Shown here piece after piece: positions 42,183 to 52,144 of a stretch of 64,000 nt of DNA. Source of the stretch: JBHOQS01 sp042408875 (lineage in GTDB: Bacteria; Chloroflexota; UBA11872; JBHOQS01); NCBI GenBank assembly GCA_042408875.1, contig JBHOQS010000018.1:62001-126000 (forward strand), in the 5' to 3' direction. The notes beneath the pieces were generated by a model. It saw only the letters and a program-made list of their open reading frames with translations, ran no database searches and was not told where the DNA came from. How positions within the stretch are numbered: the first letter of the stretch is position 1; each line of letters starts with the position of its first letter. Both the position numbers and the translations under genes were made by a program.

Positions 42183-45100
42183 ATGACGACGCTCCCGCGC
42201 ACCCGCCTCGCTGTGCAGACGATCCCGGCTGTGCTGAGCTCCGCTGTCGTGCGGCAGTCCGCAGCAACGCTGGCGCTTGCTGCCGTTCTGCTCATGGCCG
42301 CGGTCTTCCGCTTCACCGGCCTCAACTGGGATGAGAACCACTACCTGCACCCCGACGAGCGCTTCATGACCATGGTGGCGACCGGCATCGCCTGGCCGAA
42401 GAGCCTCGGGGAGTACTTCGATAGCCGCGTCTCGCCGCTGAACCCGTACAACCGCAATTTCGGCACCTACGTCTACGGCACCTTCCCGCTCTTCCTGGGC
42501 AAGGCAGTAGCCGGCCTGTTTAACCGCGACGCGTACGGCAGCTTCCACCTGCCTGCCCGCGCCCTCTCGGCGACTTTCGATCTGCTCTCGGTGCTGCTGG
42601 TCTACCTGATCGGTCGGCGGCTCTTCGGCACCGCGGCCGGGCTGCTGGCGGCGCTCTTTCTCTCGCTCACGGCGCTGCATATCCAGGCGGCACACTTCTT
42701 CACCACCGATGTCTACGTCACCACGTTCTGTCTCGCCACGTTTTATTTCGCTTTGCGCGCCTGCGACCGCCAGCGCTGGCTGGAGTACGCGCTCGTTGGC
42801 ATCATGGCCGGGCTGGCGCTGGCCTCGAAGCTGAGCGCGCTGCCCATTGTGGCGGTGCTGGCGCTGCCGCTGGCTGAGCGCTGGCGCCTGGCCGGCTGGC
42901 GTGCTGCTGTGCTGCCTGATGAGAACGCTGATCGTGGCCTGCCGTTCAGCCGCCCGCTGCTGGGCGCGGGCCTGGCCCTGCTGTGCACTGTGCTGACCTT
43001 TCGTGTTGCCCAGCCATATGCCTTCGCCGGGCCAGGCTTCTTCAGCTTCCAGCTCGATCCCCGCTGGGTAGGCGACGTGCAGATGTGGAGCAAGGTGCAG
43101 TCCGGGGCGATCGATATGCCGCCCTCGCACCAGTGGGCCGGGCGCGAGCCGGTGTGGTACGTCGTGCGTAACCTGGTGCTGTGGGGCATGGGCCTGCCGC
43201 TCGGCATCACCGCGCTGCTGGCCCTCACCCTCGGCGGGGTGAGCCTGGCCACGGCGCGGCGCTGGCCGCCCGCATGGCAGTTCGTGCTGGTTGGCTGGCC
43301 GGCGTTCCATATTCTGTACTACGGTACCGGTCTGATCAAGACAGTGCGCTATCTGCTGCCGGCCTACCCGTTCCTCGTCCTGCTGGCCGCCGGCTTCCTG
43401 ACACACTGGTGGCTGAATAACAGCGCACCGCCGGCCGTCCAGTCGCTCAGGCAGTTCGGCGGCCTGCGCTTCCTCAGCGCAGTGGCTACGGCGGTCGTGG
43501 TGCTGGGGACCGCGCTGTATGCCCTGGCGTTCACGAGCATCTACACCCGCCCGGTCACCCGCGTGGCGGCGTCGGACTGGATCTATGCGCACCTGCCCAA
43601 GGGCACCGTCGTGGCCAACGAACACTGGGACGACCCGCTGCCGCTGCCGCGGCCCGGACGCAACTCCGCCGATTACCCCGGCGTGCAGCTTGAGCTCTAC
43701 CACGAGGACAACGAAGAAAAGCTACGCCAGCTCCTCGACCGGCTCGATCGGGCCCAGTATATCTTCATCACCAGCAACCGGTTGTACGGCTCGATCCCCA
43801 GGCTGCCTCAGCGATACCCTATGACGATCGAGTACTACAAGATGCTGTTCTCGGGCGAGCTGGGCTTCAGCCTGGAGAAAACGTTCACGTCATACCCCCA
43901 GCTCCTCGGCATCCAGCTCAATGACGACGGCGCGGACGAGTCCTTCACGGTCTACGACCACCCGAAGGTACTGATCTTTAAGAAAACGGCCGCCTACTCC
44001 CGGGCGGCGATCGAGCAGCGGCTGCGCGCCGCCCTCGAGCGCGCCGGCGACATCGTGCCTGTCCGCCCGGTGCAGGCCGGCAAGAACCTCCTCATGCTGA
44101 GCGAGCGCGACCGGCTGATCCAGCAGGCGGGTGGCACGTGGCGGCTCCTGTTCGACCGAGCAAGCCTGTCCAACCAGCTGCCGCCGCTGTTCTGGTATCT
44201 GGCGATGCAGCTCATGGCCCTCGCCGCGGTGCCGCTGTGCTGGCGTCTGCTCGGTGGCCTGCCGGATCGCGGTTACGCCGTGGCGAAATCGCTGGGGCTG
44301 CTCCTGACCGGCTACGTGGCCTGGCTGTTGCCCAGCCTGCGTGTGCTCCCCTTCGGCCCCATGGCGATCCTGGCCGGCATCATGGTCACCGCGGCGCTCT
44401 CGCTTGCCCTGGTGTGGTCCCGGCGCGCCGCCTTCTGGAGCGACCTGCGCCGGAGCTGGAGGAGCATCCTCTGGACCGAAGCGATCTTCCTGACCGCCTT
44501 CGCTGCCTTTGTGTGGATCCGGGCGCTGAACCCGGACTTGTGGCACCGCTTCCGCGGCGGCGAGAAGCCGATGGAATTCGCCTACTTCAACGCCGTGCTG
44601 CGCAGCACCTACTTCCCGCCCTACGACCCCTGGTTCGCCGGCGGCTACCTGAATTACTACTACTTCGGCTACGTGCTGATGGGCGTGCTGACGCGGCTCA
44701 CCGGCATCGTACCGGCGGTAGCCTTTAACCTGGCTGTGCCGACGGTATTTGCCCTCATGGTAGTCAACTCCTGGGCCTTCGTCACCGCCGTGCTGCACCG
44801 GCTGCGCGGCGAGCCGCTGCGCCTCTCTGCCGGACGGCTCATGCCGGTCCTGGGCCTGCTAGGGGCGCTGTTCGTAGCCGTATTGGGCAATCTGGACACG
44901 GTCTTGCGGATCAGCCATGGCCAGTGGGGCTATCCGGTTGTGCGGTACGAAAGCCTGCTGCCAGGCACAGGCGTGCTGGTGCGCATTGCCGCAGGCGTCT
45001 GGAACACTGTGACCGTGCATCGGATGCTGCCTAGTGACATCTACTGGCCCTCGTCGCGCGTGATCAAGGACACGATCAACGAGTTTCCGTACTTCTCGTT

Positions 45101-46778
45101 CCTCTTCGCCGACCTGCACGCGCACGTGATGGCGCTCCCGTTCACTGGAGCGGCCCTGCTGGTGGCGCTGGGCATTCTGAGCGCCTGTCCCTGGCCGACG
45201 CGCCGGACCGCCGAGGCCGTGCCGACCGCGGGCGGTCCGGCGCCCTGGTGGTTCCCCTTCTGGCGCCTGGCTCCTCCGGCTCCGCCGGACCGCCCGCTGT
45301 TCCAGCTTGAGCAGGGCTGGCGTGCGCTCTGGGCGAGCGTGCCGTGGAACGTAGCCACTGAGCGCCTAGGCCTGGCTGCGCTGGCCGGACTGGTGGCCGG
45401 CGGCCTGCTGTTCATCAACAGTTGGGACTATCCGGCGTACCTGCTGCTCCTGGTCGCAGCGTTCGCTGTGGCCGAGCTTGCCGGGGCTGGCTGGACGCTG
45501 TCCTTTGGCCTCGTGCGCCGGGTGGCGGTGTGGGCCGGGGTGACGGTGGCGCTGAGCCGGCTGCTGTACTGGCCATATCTGAAGAGCTACGAACTTTTTT
45601 ACTCGAGCTTTCTGCCGTGGCGGGAGCACTCGCTCCTGAGCGACTACCTGACCATTCACGGCGTGTTCCTATTCTTCGTCGTGAGCTTCCTCGTCGCCGA
45701 GCTCGTGCAGGCTGAGGAGCGGGCCGGCTGCGTGCGGCGGGCCCGCCTCACGCTGCGGCATTGGGGCCGGCTGGGCCGCCTGCAATCCCTCTACGCGGCG
45801 CTGGTCGCCGATGACCGAGAACCGTCCGCGTCCCCGGCTATGGTTGTCGGGGTGATGGGCTGCCTGCTGCTGCTTGCCGCTGTGTTCCTGCACCAGCTCT
45901 TCTGGTTCTTCCTGGGGATGCTCTTTCTGGCCGGGGCAGTGGCCTGGCAGCGGCGTCATGATCCGGTGCGGCTGTTCCTGGCGGGCATGGTCGCGCTGGC
46001 AACTATGTTGAGCATGGCTGTGGAGCTGTACACGCTCGAAGGCGATATCGGCCGCATGAACACGGTGTTCAAGTTCTACCTGCAGATCTGGATGATGCTG
46101 GGGCTGGTCGCCGCGGTGGGCGCTGCCTCGCTCCTCGTGCGGGTGGGCGGCAGGACGGCCCGCCCGCTGCGCCTGGCCTGGCTGGGCACTGGCGCGCTTC
46201 TGGTGGCCGGCGCGCTGGTCTATCCGCTGCTGGCCACGCCGGCGCGCCTGGCCGATCGGTTCAGCCCTCTTCCCCCCACGCTGGACGGCATGGCCTACAT
46301 GCCGCATGCGCTCTACGAGGACACGCCGGAGGGCCGGCAACCGGTGCGCTTCAGCCTGGAGGGTGACTACCGCGCGCTTAACTGGCTGCTCGACCACGTA
46401 GATGGTTCTCCGGTCGTGCTGGAGGCAAACATCCCGCTCTACCGCTGGGGCTCCCGCGTGACGGTCTACACCGGCCTGCCCACCGTGCTGGGCTGGGACT
46501 GGCACCAGACCCAGCAGCGCGCTGCCTACAAGATGCTGATCGACCGGCGCAAGCAGGACATCCAGCGCATGCTGGGTGAGCGCACGAGCTTTGAGGCCGT
46601 CCGCCCGCTGCTGGATAAATATCACGTGAAATACATCTACGTTGGCGACCTCGAACGCGCCTATTATGACGCCGCGGCGCTGCAGAAGTTCGAGGACGCG
46701 GCACAGCGCGGGCTGGTGCAGGTGGTCTACCGCGATGCTGGTGTGACCATCTACCGTTACGATGGCGCAAGGGGGTAG
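42183..46778 (+). CDS. GT39-like / DUF2298 fusion membrane protein
   Basis: A roughly 1531-residue membrane protein with more than 20 TM helices. The N-terminal part (about 1-600) resembles GT-C family 39 transferases: FTGLNWDENHYLHPDERFMT with the acidic first-loop motif, and YLIGRRLFGTAAGLLAALFL. From about residue 690 it is DUF2298 (TIGR03662 YYY domain): GGEKPMEFAYFNAVL (about 792), YLNYYYFGYVLMG, INEFPYFSFLFADLHAHVMA (about 965) and RMNTVFKFYLQIW. It probably transfers sugar from a polyprenyl-phosphate donor on the outer face. The start (ATG 42183) has a poor ribosome site. Six bases separate it from the next DUF2298 gene, so the two are coupled. Confidence 0.88.
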   Translation: MTTLPRTRLAVQTIPAVLSSAVVRQSAATLALAAVLLMAAVFRFTGLNWDENHYLHPDERFMTMVATGIAWPKSLGEYFDSRVSPLNPYNRNFGTYVYGTFPLFLGKAVAGLFNRDAYGSFHLPARALSATFDLLSVLLVYLIGRRLFGTAAGLLAALFLSLTALHIQAAHFFTTDVYVTTFCLATFYFALRACDRQRWLEYALVGIMAGLALASKLSALPIVAVLALPLAERWRLAGWRAAVLPDENADRGLPFSRPLLGAGLALLCTVLTFRVAQPYAFAGPGFFSFQLDPRWVGDVQMWSKVQSGAIDMPPSHQWAGREPVWYVVRNLVLWGMGLPLGITALLALTLGGVSLATARRWPPAWQFVLVGWPAFHILYYGTGLIKTVRYLLPAYPFLVLLAAGFLTHWWLNNSAPPAVQSLRQFGGLRFLSAVATAVVVLGTALYALAFTSIYTRPVTRVAASDWIYAHLPKGTVVANEHWDDPLPLPRPGRNSADYPGVQLELYHEDNEEKLRQLLDRLDRAQYIFITSNRLYGSIPRLPQRYPMTIEYYKMLFSGELGFSLEKTFTSYPQLLGIQLNDDGADESFTVYDHPKVLIFKKTAAYSRAAIEQRLRAALERAGDIVPVRPVQAGKNLLMLSERDRLIQQAGGTWRLLFDRASLSNQLPPLFWYLAMQLMALAAVPLCWRLLGGLPDRGYAVAKSLGLLLTGYVAWLLPSLRVLPFGPMAILAGIMVTAALSLALVWSRRAAFWSDLRRSWRSILWTEAIFLTAFAAFVWIRALNPDLWHRFRGGEKPMEFAYFNAVLRSTYFPPYDPWFAGGYLNYYYFGYVLMGVLTRLTGIVPAVAFNLAVPTVFALMVVNSWAFVTAVLHRLRGEPLRLSAGRLMPVLGLLGALFVAVLGNLDTVLRISHGQWGYPVVRYESLLPGTGVLVRIAAGVWNTVTVHRMLPSDIYWPSSRVIKDTINEFPYFSFLFADLHAHVMALPFTGAALLVALGILSACPWPTRRTAEAVPTAGGPAPWWFPFWRLAPPAPPDRPLFQLEQGWRALWASVPWNVATERLGLAALAGLVAGGLLFINSWDYPAYLLLLVAAFAVAELAGAGWTLSFGLVRRVAVWAGVTVALSRLLYWPYLKSYELFYSSFLPWREHSLLSDYLTIHGVFLFFVVSFLVAELVQAEERAGCVRRARLTLRHWGRLGRLQSLYAALVADDREPSASPAMVVGVMGCLLLLAAVFLHQLFWFFLGMLFLAGAVAWQRRHDPVRLFLAGMVALATMLSMAVELYTLEGDIGRMNTVFKFYLQIWMMLGLVAAVGAASLLVRVGGRTARPLRLAWLGTGALLVAGALVYPLLATPARLADRFSPLPPTLDGMAYMPHALYEDTPEGRQPVRFSLEGDYRALNWLLDHVDGSPVVLEANIPLYRWGSRVTVYTGLPTVLGWDWHQTQQRAAYKMLIDRRKQDIQRMLGERTSFEAVRPLLDKYHVKYIYVGDLERAYYDAAALQKFEDAAQRGLVQVVYRDAGVTIYRYDGARG

Positions 46779-46784
46779 GCAGCC

Positions 46785-49142
46785 GTGCCGGTGCTGGTGT
46801 GGTGGCTAACAGTTCAGGCGCTGGGCTTTCTGGCTCTGCCGGTGGCGCGCCTGCTGTTCGGCGCCCTGCCTGATCGCGGCTACTCGGCCACGAAGGCGCT
46901 GGGCGTGCTACTGTACTGCTACGGTGTGTGGCTGCTGGGGAGCCTGGGCTTCTTGCAGAACACACGCCCGGCGCTCGCTGTTGCCGTGCTCCATTATGCC
47001 GCTGCCACGGCGCTGGTCGCCCACCGCACCGGCTTTGAGCTGCGGCAGTACTGGCGTGAGCAGCGCGCCCTCATCCTGGCGGTCGAGGCGATCTTCAGTA
47101 TAGCCCTGGCCGGCTTTGCCCTGTTTCGCGCCTATGCACCAGACATCACCAGCGCCGGTGGCGAGAAGTTTATGGAGCTCGCCTTCATCAACGGCGTGCT
47201 GCGCAGCCGCGACTTCCCGCCGCTCGACCCCTGGCTGAGCGGGCACACGATTAACTACTACTACTTCGGCTATATCATGGTCGGCGTGCTGGCACAGCTC
47301 ACCGCGGTGCCGGCCGAGGTGGCCTTCAACGTGGCGGTTGCGCTCATCTTCGCCCTGGCCTGCACTGGCAGCTTCGGGCTGGCCTACAACCTGGCGGGTG
47401 TGGCGCCCGGCCTTCGGCGGCAGCTCAGGCCGAAGCTCCGTTCCTTCCTCGGCGGCGCGCTCGGCCTGTTCTTCGTCATGCTGGCCGGGAACCACTTCGG
47501 CACGCTGAAGCTCGTGCAGGATCCGAAGTACGCCGCGCTGGACTTCTACAGCGGGATGGGCTGGAACGCCTCACGGGTGATCCAGAAGACGCTCGGGGCT
47601 GGCCCGGAGCAACGCTTCTTGGACTACACGATCAACGAGTTCCCGGCCTTTAGCTTCATCCTGGGCGACCTACACCCGCACGTGCTAGCGCTGCCGTTCG
47701 CGCTCCTGGCGCTCTCCCTCGCGCTGGCGTGGCTGATTGCACCAGAAGTGCCCCTGGCCGTGGCGCGCCGGCCACGGCAGACGTTCTGGTGGGTACTGGG
47801 CAGCGGCCTGCTGCTGGGGGCGCTCTATTTCCTGAATAGCTGGGACTTTCCGACGTACTTCAGTCTCGCCCTGCTGGCGCTCGCCCTGGGCGTCGGGCGC
47901 ACGGCGCCATCGCTGGGTGCCCTGCGCTCGCGGCTGTGGGACGGACTTGCCGTGGCCGCCGGAACTGCCGTGGCGGTCTGGCTGCTGTACCTACCGTTCC
48001 TGAACACCTTCCAGCCGCTTTCAACCGGGCTCGGACTAGTGACAGTGCGCACGGACCTGGGCCAGTTCCTGACCATCTTCGGCACCGCAGTGTGGGTGGC
48101 GGCTGTGTACGTGGCCGGGCTGGCTGTACAGCACTGGCTCCCTGTTGCTGCACCGGAGCTACCGGCGGCGCCGCGCCCGGCACGGGCCGGCGGCCGCGGC
48201 CAGATGCAGCTCCGCCTGGGGCTGGTGCTGGGAGGGACAGCGGTGGCTGGCCTGCTGGCGGCGCGCCTCTTGCCGGACCGTGCCCTGCTCATGCTCGCGC
48301 TGGTCGGCGCGGTGCTGTGCTTGGCGCTGGCCTGGGAGCGACGAGCGTATCCTGCCGATGCATTCGTGCTGCTGTTGCTGGCGGCTGCGGCGGCACTGGT
48401 CGCCGGCTGTGAGGTGGTGTTTATCAAAGACTACTTCGGCCCAGGCTTTCAGCGGATGAACACGGTGTTTAAGTTCTACTACCAGGCCTGGCTGCTCGCC
48501 GGCATCGCCGCGGCCTGCGGCGTGCTGCGGGCCTGGGAGCTCCTGGGCGCAGGCTTCCAGTCCGGGGCTGCTGCCGGCCTGCGGGCAGGAAGCCCTGTCG
48601 CGGCGCGAGCGGCTCGCGGGCTGTTCGTGGCAGCGCTGGTGGTGCTCAGCGCGTCGGCGCTGGTGTACCCGCTCGTAGCGGGCTGGGCGCGGGCGGAGCG
48701 CTTTCGCCGCGCGCCGACGCTTGACGGCATCGCCTATTGGGAGCGCTTGCACCCCGGCGACCTGGCCGGCATCCGCTGGCTCCAGCAGAACGTTCCGGGT
48801 GCGCCAGTGATCCTGGAGGCGCCGGGCCCGGGGTACTCGGAGTTCAATCGGGTGTCTGCCTTTACGGGACTGCCGGCGATTATCGGATGGGACCAGCACG
48901 AGCGGCTCTGGCGCGGCGAAGGCATGTATGACGAGATCGCGCGGCGCCAGCAGGAAGCCGAGCATATCTTCCGCACGCCACAGGCGCAGGAGGCCCAGGC
49001 ACTGCTGACCAAGTACAGCGTGCAGTATGTCTACGTGGGGCCGCTGGAGCGCCAGAAATACGGCGCTGGCGTGGAGAAGTTCGCCCAGTTCATGGACGTG
49101 GTCTACCAGGACGGCGGCGTGACCATCTACCGCAAGCGGTGA
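46785..49142 (+). CDS. DUF2298 (YYY-domain) membrane protein
   Basis: A 785-residue multi-TM protein that repeats the DUF2298 half of the gene before it: GGEKFMELAFINGVL (about 125), INYYYFGYIMVGVL, INEFPAFSFILGDLHPHVLA, RMNTVFKFYYQAWLLAG and a C-terminal soluble domain with VQYVYVGPLERQKYG. The tandem pair looks like an old duplication. The start is GTG at 46785, 6 bp after the previous stop. DUF2298 proteins have a GT-C-like architecture; function is unproven. It acts in the membrane, probably on a lipid-linked sugar. Confidence 0.9.
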   Translation: MPVLVWWLTVQALGFLALPVARLLFGALPDRGYSATKALGVLLYCYGVWLLGSLGFLQNTRPALAVAVLHYAAATALVAHRTGFELRQYWREQRALILAVEAIFSIALAGFALFRAYAPDITSAGGEKFMELAFINGVLRSRDFPPLDPWLSGHTINYYYFGYIMVGVLAQLTAVPAEVAFNVAVALIFALACTGSFGLAYNLAGVAPGLRRQLRPKLRSFLGGALGLFFVMLAGNHFGTLKLVQDPKYAALDFYSGMGWNASRVIQKTLGAGPEQRFLDYTINEFPAFSFILGDLHPHVLALPFALLALSLALAWLIAPEVPLAVARRPRQTFWWVLGSGLLLGALYFLNSWDFPTYFSLALLALALGVGRTAPSLGALRSRLWDGLAVAAGTAVAVWLLYLPFLNTFQPLSTGLGLVTVRTDLGQFLTIFGTAVWVAAVYVAGLAVQHWLPVAAPELPAAPRPARAGGRGQMQLRLGLVLGGTAVAGLLAARLLPDRALLMLALVGAVLCLALAWERRAYPADAFVLLLLAAAAALVAGCEVVFIKDYFGPGFQRMNTVFKFYYQAWLLAGIAAACGVLRAWELLGAGFQSGAAAGLRAGSPVAARAARGLFVAALVVLSASALVYPLVAGWARAERFRRAPTLDGIAYWERLHPGDLAGIRWLQQNVPGAPVILEAPGPGYSEFNRVSAFTGLPAIIGWDQHERLWRGEGMYDEIARRQQEAEHIFRTPQAQEAQALLTKYSVQYVYVGPLERQKYGAGVEKFAQFMDVVYQDGGVTIYRKR

Positions 49143-49185
49143 CGCCGGCGCGGCCTGGACGAGGAGATGGCAGGGTCGAAACACT

Positions 49186-52092
49186 ATGCAATCGCGACGG
49201 GAGACATTGATCCGCGAGAAAGCGCCGCCCGGCGAGCAGGTACGCGCGCCAGCGCGCCCGGCCGTTGAGGTAGGCGCGGAGCCGCAGCTCCAGCCGGGGA
49301 GCTGGAGCGTGTGGCTTCAGGCGCCGGGTCCCTTTGGCTTTCGCAACTGGCAGATGCTTGCCCTGATCGGGCTGGTGCTGGTCGGCGCGGCCATGCGCTT
49401 CTGGGACCTGGGGTCGCGGGCCTTGCACCACGACGAGAGCATGCACGCCTATTACTCCTGGGCGCAGGTATTCCGCGGCGGTGGCTACAGATACGATCCC
49501 CTGCTGCACGGGCCGTTCCAGTTCTATGCCCCGGCGATGGCCTACTGGCTGTTCGGCGTATCCGATGCTACCGCGCGGGTTGCCCCGGCCTTCTTCGGCG
49601 TGCTGATGATCGCCTGCGTCGGGCTGCTGCGCCGCTGGCTCACCAACACGGGCGCTGTCATCGCCGCACTCTTGCTCTGTTTCTCACCGTCGTACCTGTA
49701 CTTCTCGCGCTTTCTGCGCGAGGACATCTATACCGCCGCCTGGACCCTGCTGGTCGTCGCCGGCATGTTCCTGTACTTCGAGACCAGGCGGCCGCTCTGG
49801 GCGTACATCGCCTCGGGGTCCCTGGCGTTGGCCTTCGCCACGAAGGAGAGCACATTTCTTACTCTGGCGATCCTGCTTGGCTTCCTCGATGCTGCTGTCG
49901 TGATCGAGCTGCTGCGCCGTGGTAGACCGCTGCGGGTGCTCTGGCCGGCCATTCCCCTGGCGCTCGGCGGAGGGCTAATCACCGCTGCCTTTATTCCGAT
50001 GTCGTCGCTGTTGCTGCGCTACGCGCCGTTCATGCTCTTCGCTGGCACGGCGGCGGCCGGTTCCATCGGCGTGCTGATTGCAGCTGTACGGGCGTACTAT
50101 GCCGAAACAGCCACCCTCGCTGGCCGGGACGGGCGCCGCCGGGAGGAGCATCCCACCCCCAGCCCGATCACTGATGCGCTGGCGCACCTGTGGCGCGACC
50201 GCGATACCTTCTGGTGGGCCGTCTTCGTGTTCTTGCTGCTCTTCACCCTCTTCTTCACCAGCTTTGGGAGCAACCCGCGCGGGCTGCGGGATGGCCTGTT
50301 GCGCTCGTGGATGTACTGGCTGGAGCAGCACGGGGTGCAGCGCGGCAACCAGCCGATGTGGTACTACCTGGTACTGCTGGCCGGCTACGAGCAGTTGATC
50401 GTGCTCTTCGCCCTGATCGGGGCAGGCTACTACCTGCTGCGACGCCGGCTGCTCTTCCCGCTCTTCTGCGCCTACTGGTGGGTCGCCGCGCTGGTGCTGT
50501 ACTCCTACGCCGGGGAGAAGATGCCCTGGCTGATCCTGCACATCCTGCTGCCCGCGCTCCTGCTGGCGGCGCGGTTCCTGGGTGAGCTCGTCGAGGGGCC
50601 GTTCGCCCGGCGCTGGAAGACGGCTGCCCTGGCGACCAGCGCGGCGCTCTTCCTGTTCATGGTACATACCGCGTGGCCGCTGACGTACCAGCGTGGCGAC
50701 GTGCCGGTGGACCTGCTGGTCTATACCCAGACCTCGCCGGACGTGCCTGAAGTGATGCGCCAGATCGACCAGATTGCCTTCCGCACCGGCCAGGGCAAAC
50801 AGATGGGCATCACCTTCGACGCTGGCGTCTCCTGGCCATTCTACTGGTACCTGCGCGAGTACAAGAACCAGCACTTCGTCCCCACCCTTACATCCCCGCC
50901 CACCGACCCGGTCGTACTGATCGCTGCTGACCAGGACGCCCAGGCGCGGCAGTTCCTCAGCAACTACACCGGCGTGCGCTACAAGCTGCGCTGGTGGTTT
51001 CCCGAAGAGCTCTACCGGCAGATGACCTGGGGCACGATTGTGAAGACCCCGTTCGACCCCAAGCTGCGCGCCGATCTGTGGCGCTGGCTGATCTACCGCG
51101 AGCCGGCGCTGCCGCTGGGGTCGTATGACTTTATATTCTATATCCGCAACGATCTGGCTGCCGGATGGGGCGGCCAGCAGGCAGTGGCACCAGCCCCGGC
51201 GCCGCCGGTACGTCCCAGCGCGAGTGATGAGCAGCGCTACGCTGAAAAGCGCGTGCCGCCGGTCGTGGTCTCTCTCTTTGGAAGCCGCGGCTCCGGCAAC
51301 GGCCAGTTCCTCGAGCCCCGCGGCCTGGCCGTCGATCCCCAGGGCAACATCTGGGTCACCGACCCCGGCAACCATCGCGTGCAGAAGTTCGATGCGGAGG
51401 GCAGGTTCCTCCTGGCGCTCGGCCGCGGCAAGGGCAACGGGGAAGGCCAGTTCAACGAACCGTTGGGCGTCGCCACAGACGCGAACGGCAACGTCTATGT
51501 GGCCGACACCTGGAACCATCGCATTCAGAAGTTCGACCCCTCCGGCCGCTTCCTGGCCCAGTGGACGGGTCCCGGCGGCATGTGGGGCCCGCGGGCACTC
51601 GTGGTGTCGTCCCAGGGCGAAGTGTTTGTGGCGGACACGGGCAACAAGCGAGTACTGGTTTTTGACAGCGAAGGGCGCTTCGTACGCCAGTTTGGCAGCG
51701 GGGGGAGCGGGGCAGGTCAGTTGAACGAGCCGATCGGCATCGCCCTGGCACCGAACGATGAGGTCGTTATCGCCGATACCAACAACCTGCGGGTGCAGGT
51801 GTTCACGCTGGACGGGCGCTTCGTGCGTTTGTGGACGATCTCTGGCTGGCGGCCGAGTGCCCGCACCGAGCCGTACGCTGCGGTGGACGGCGCAGGCAAC
51901 GTGTACGTGAGCGATCCGTCGAGCCACCGCATCCTGAAGTTCACGCCGGATGGCCAGATCGCTGCGGTGGTGGGCCTGGGTGGCGGGGGGCCTGGCCAGC
52001 TCAACTTGCCGACCGGGGTTGCCATCAGTGGTGACCGGCTCTACGTATCTGATACTGGCAATCACCGCGTCCAGGTGCTGGCCCTGCCATAG
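49186..52092 (+). CDS. TIGR03663-type GT-C membrane protein with C-terminal NHL beta-propeller
   Basis: A 968-residue fusion. Residues about 50-520 form a GT-C transferase-like module of the TIGR03663 (flippase activity-associated, Agl23-like) family with HHDESMHAYYSWAQVF (81-96), FLREDIYTAAWTLLVVAGM and a dozen TM helices. Residues about 700-968 form about six NHL repeats (EPRGLAVDPQGNIWVTD, NHRVQKFDAEGRF and similar), a six-bladed beta-propeller expected outside the membrane. The propeller may bind glycan or protein acceptors. It lies 43 bp after the DUF2298 gene and 52 bp before the flippase-like gene. Confidence 0.9.
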   Translation: MQSRRETLIREKAPPGEQVRAPARPAVEVGAEPQLQPGSWSVWLQAPGPFGFRNWQMLALIGLVLVGAAMRFWDLGSRALHHDESMHAYYSWAQVFRGGGYRYDPLLHGPFQFYAPAMAYWLFGVSDATARVAPAFFGVLMIACVGLLRRWLTNTGAVIAALLLCFSPSYLYFSRFLREDIYTAAWTLLVVAGMFLYFETRRPLWAYIASGSLALAFATKESTFLTLAILLGFLDAAVVIELLRRGRPLRVLWPAIPLALGGGLITAAFIPMSSLLLRYAPFMLFAGTAAAGSIGVLIAAVRAYYAETATLAGRDGRRREEHPTPSPITDALAHLWRDRDTFWWAVFVFLLLFTLFFTSFGSNPRGLRDGLLRSWMYWLEQHGVQRGNQPMWYYLVLLAGYEQLIVLFALIGAGYYLLRRRLLFPLFCAYWWVAALVLYSYAGEKMPWLILHILLPALLLAARFLGELVEGPFARRWKTAALATSAALFLFMVHTAWPLTYQRGDVPVDLLVYTQTSPDVPEVMRQIDQIAFRTGQGKQMGITFDAGVSWPFYWYLREYKNQHFVPTLTSPPTDPVVLIAADQDAQARQFLSNYTGVRYKLRWWFPEELYRQMTWGTIVKTPFDPKLRADLWRWLIYREPALPLGSYDFIFYIRNDLAAGWGGQQAVAPAPAPPVRPSASDEQRYAEKRVPPVVVSLFGSRGSGNGQFLEPRGLAVDPQGNIWVTDPGNHRVQKFDAEGRFLLALGRGKGNGEGQFNEPLGVATDANGNVYVADTWNHRIQKFDPSGRFLAQWTGPGGMWGPRALVVSSQGEVFVADTGNKRVLVFDSEGRFVRQFGSGGSGAGQLNEPIGIALAPNDEVVIADTNNLRVQVFTLDGRFVRLWTISGWRPSARTEPYAAVDGAGNVYVSDPSSHRILKFTPDGQIAAVVGLGGGGPGQLNLPTGVAISGDRLYVSDTGNHRVQVLALP

Positions 52093-52144
52093 GTATGGCG
52101 TGTCAGACCAGGGGCACGAGGAGGGCAGCAGAGGAGGAGGGCGT

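Noticed and set aside
42165..43703. A 512-codon minus-strand frame opposite the GT39-DUF2298 gene
   Set aside because: Gln/Arg-rich low-complexity translation, opposite a clear membrane protein gene.
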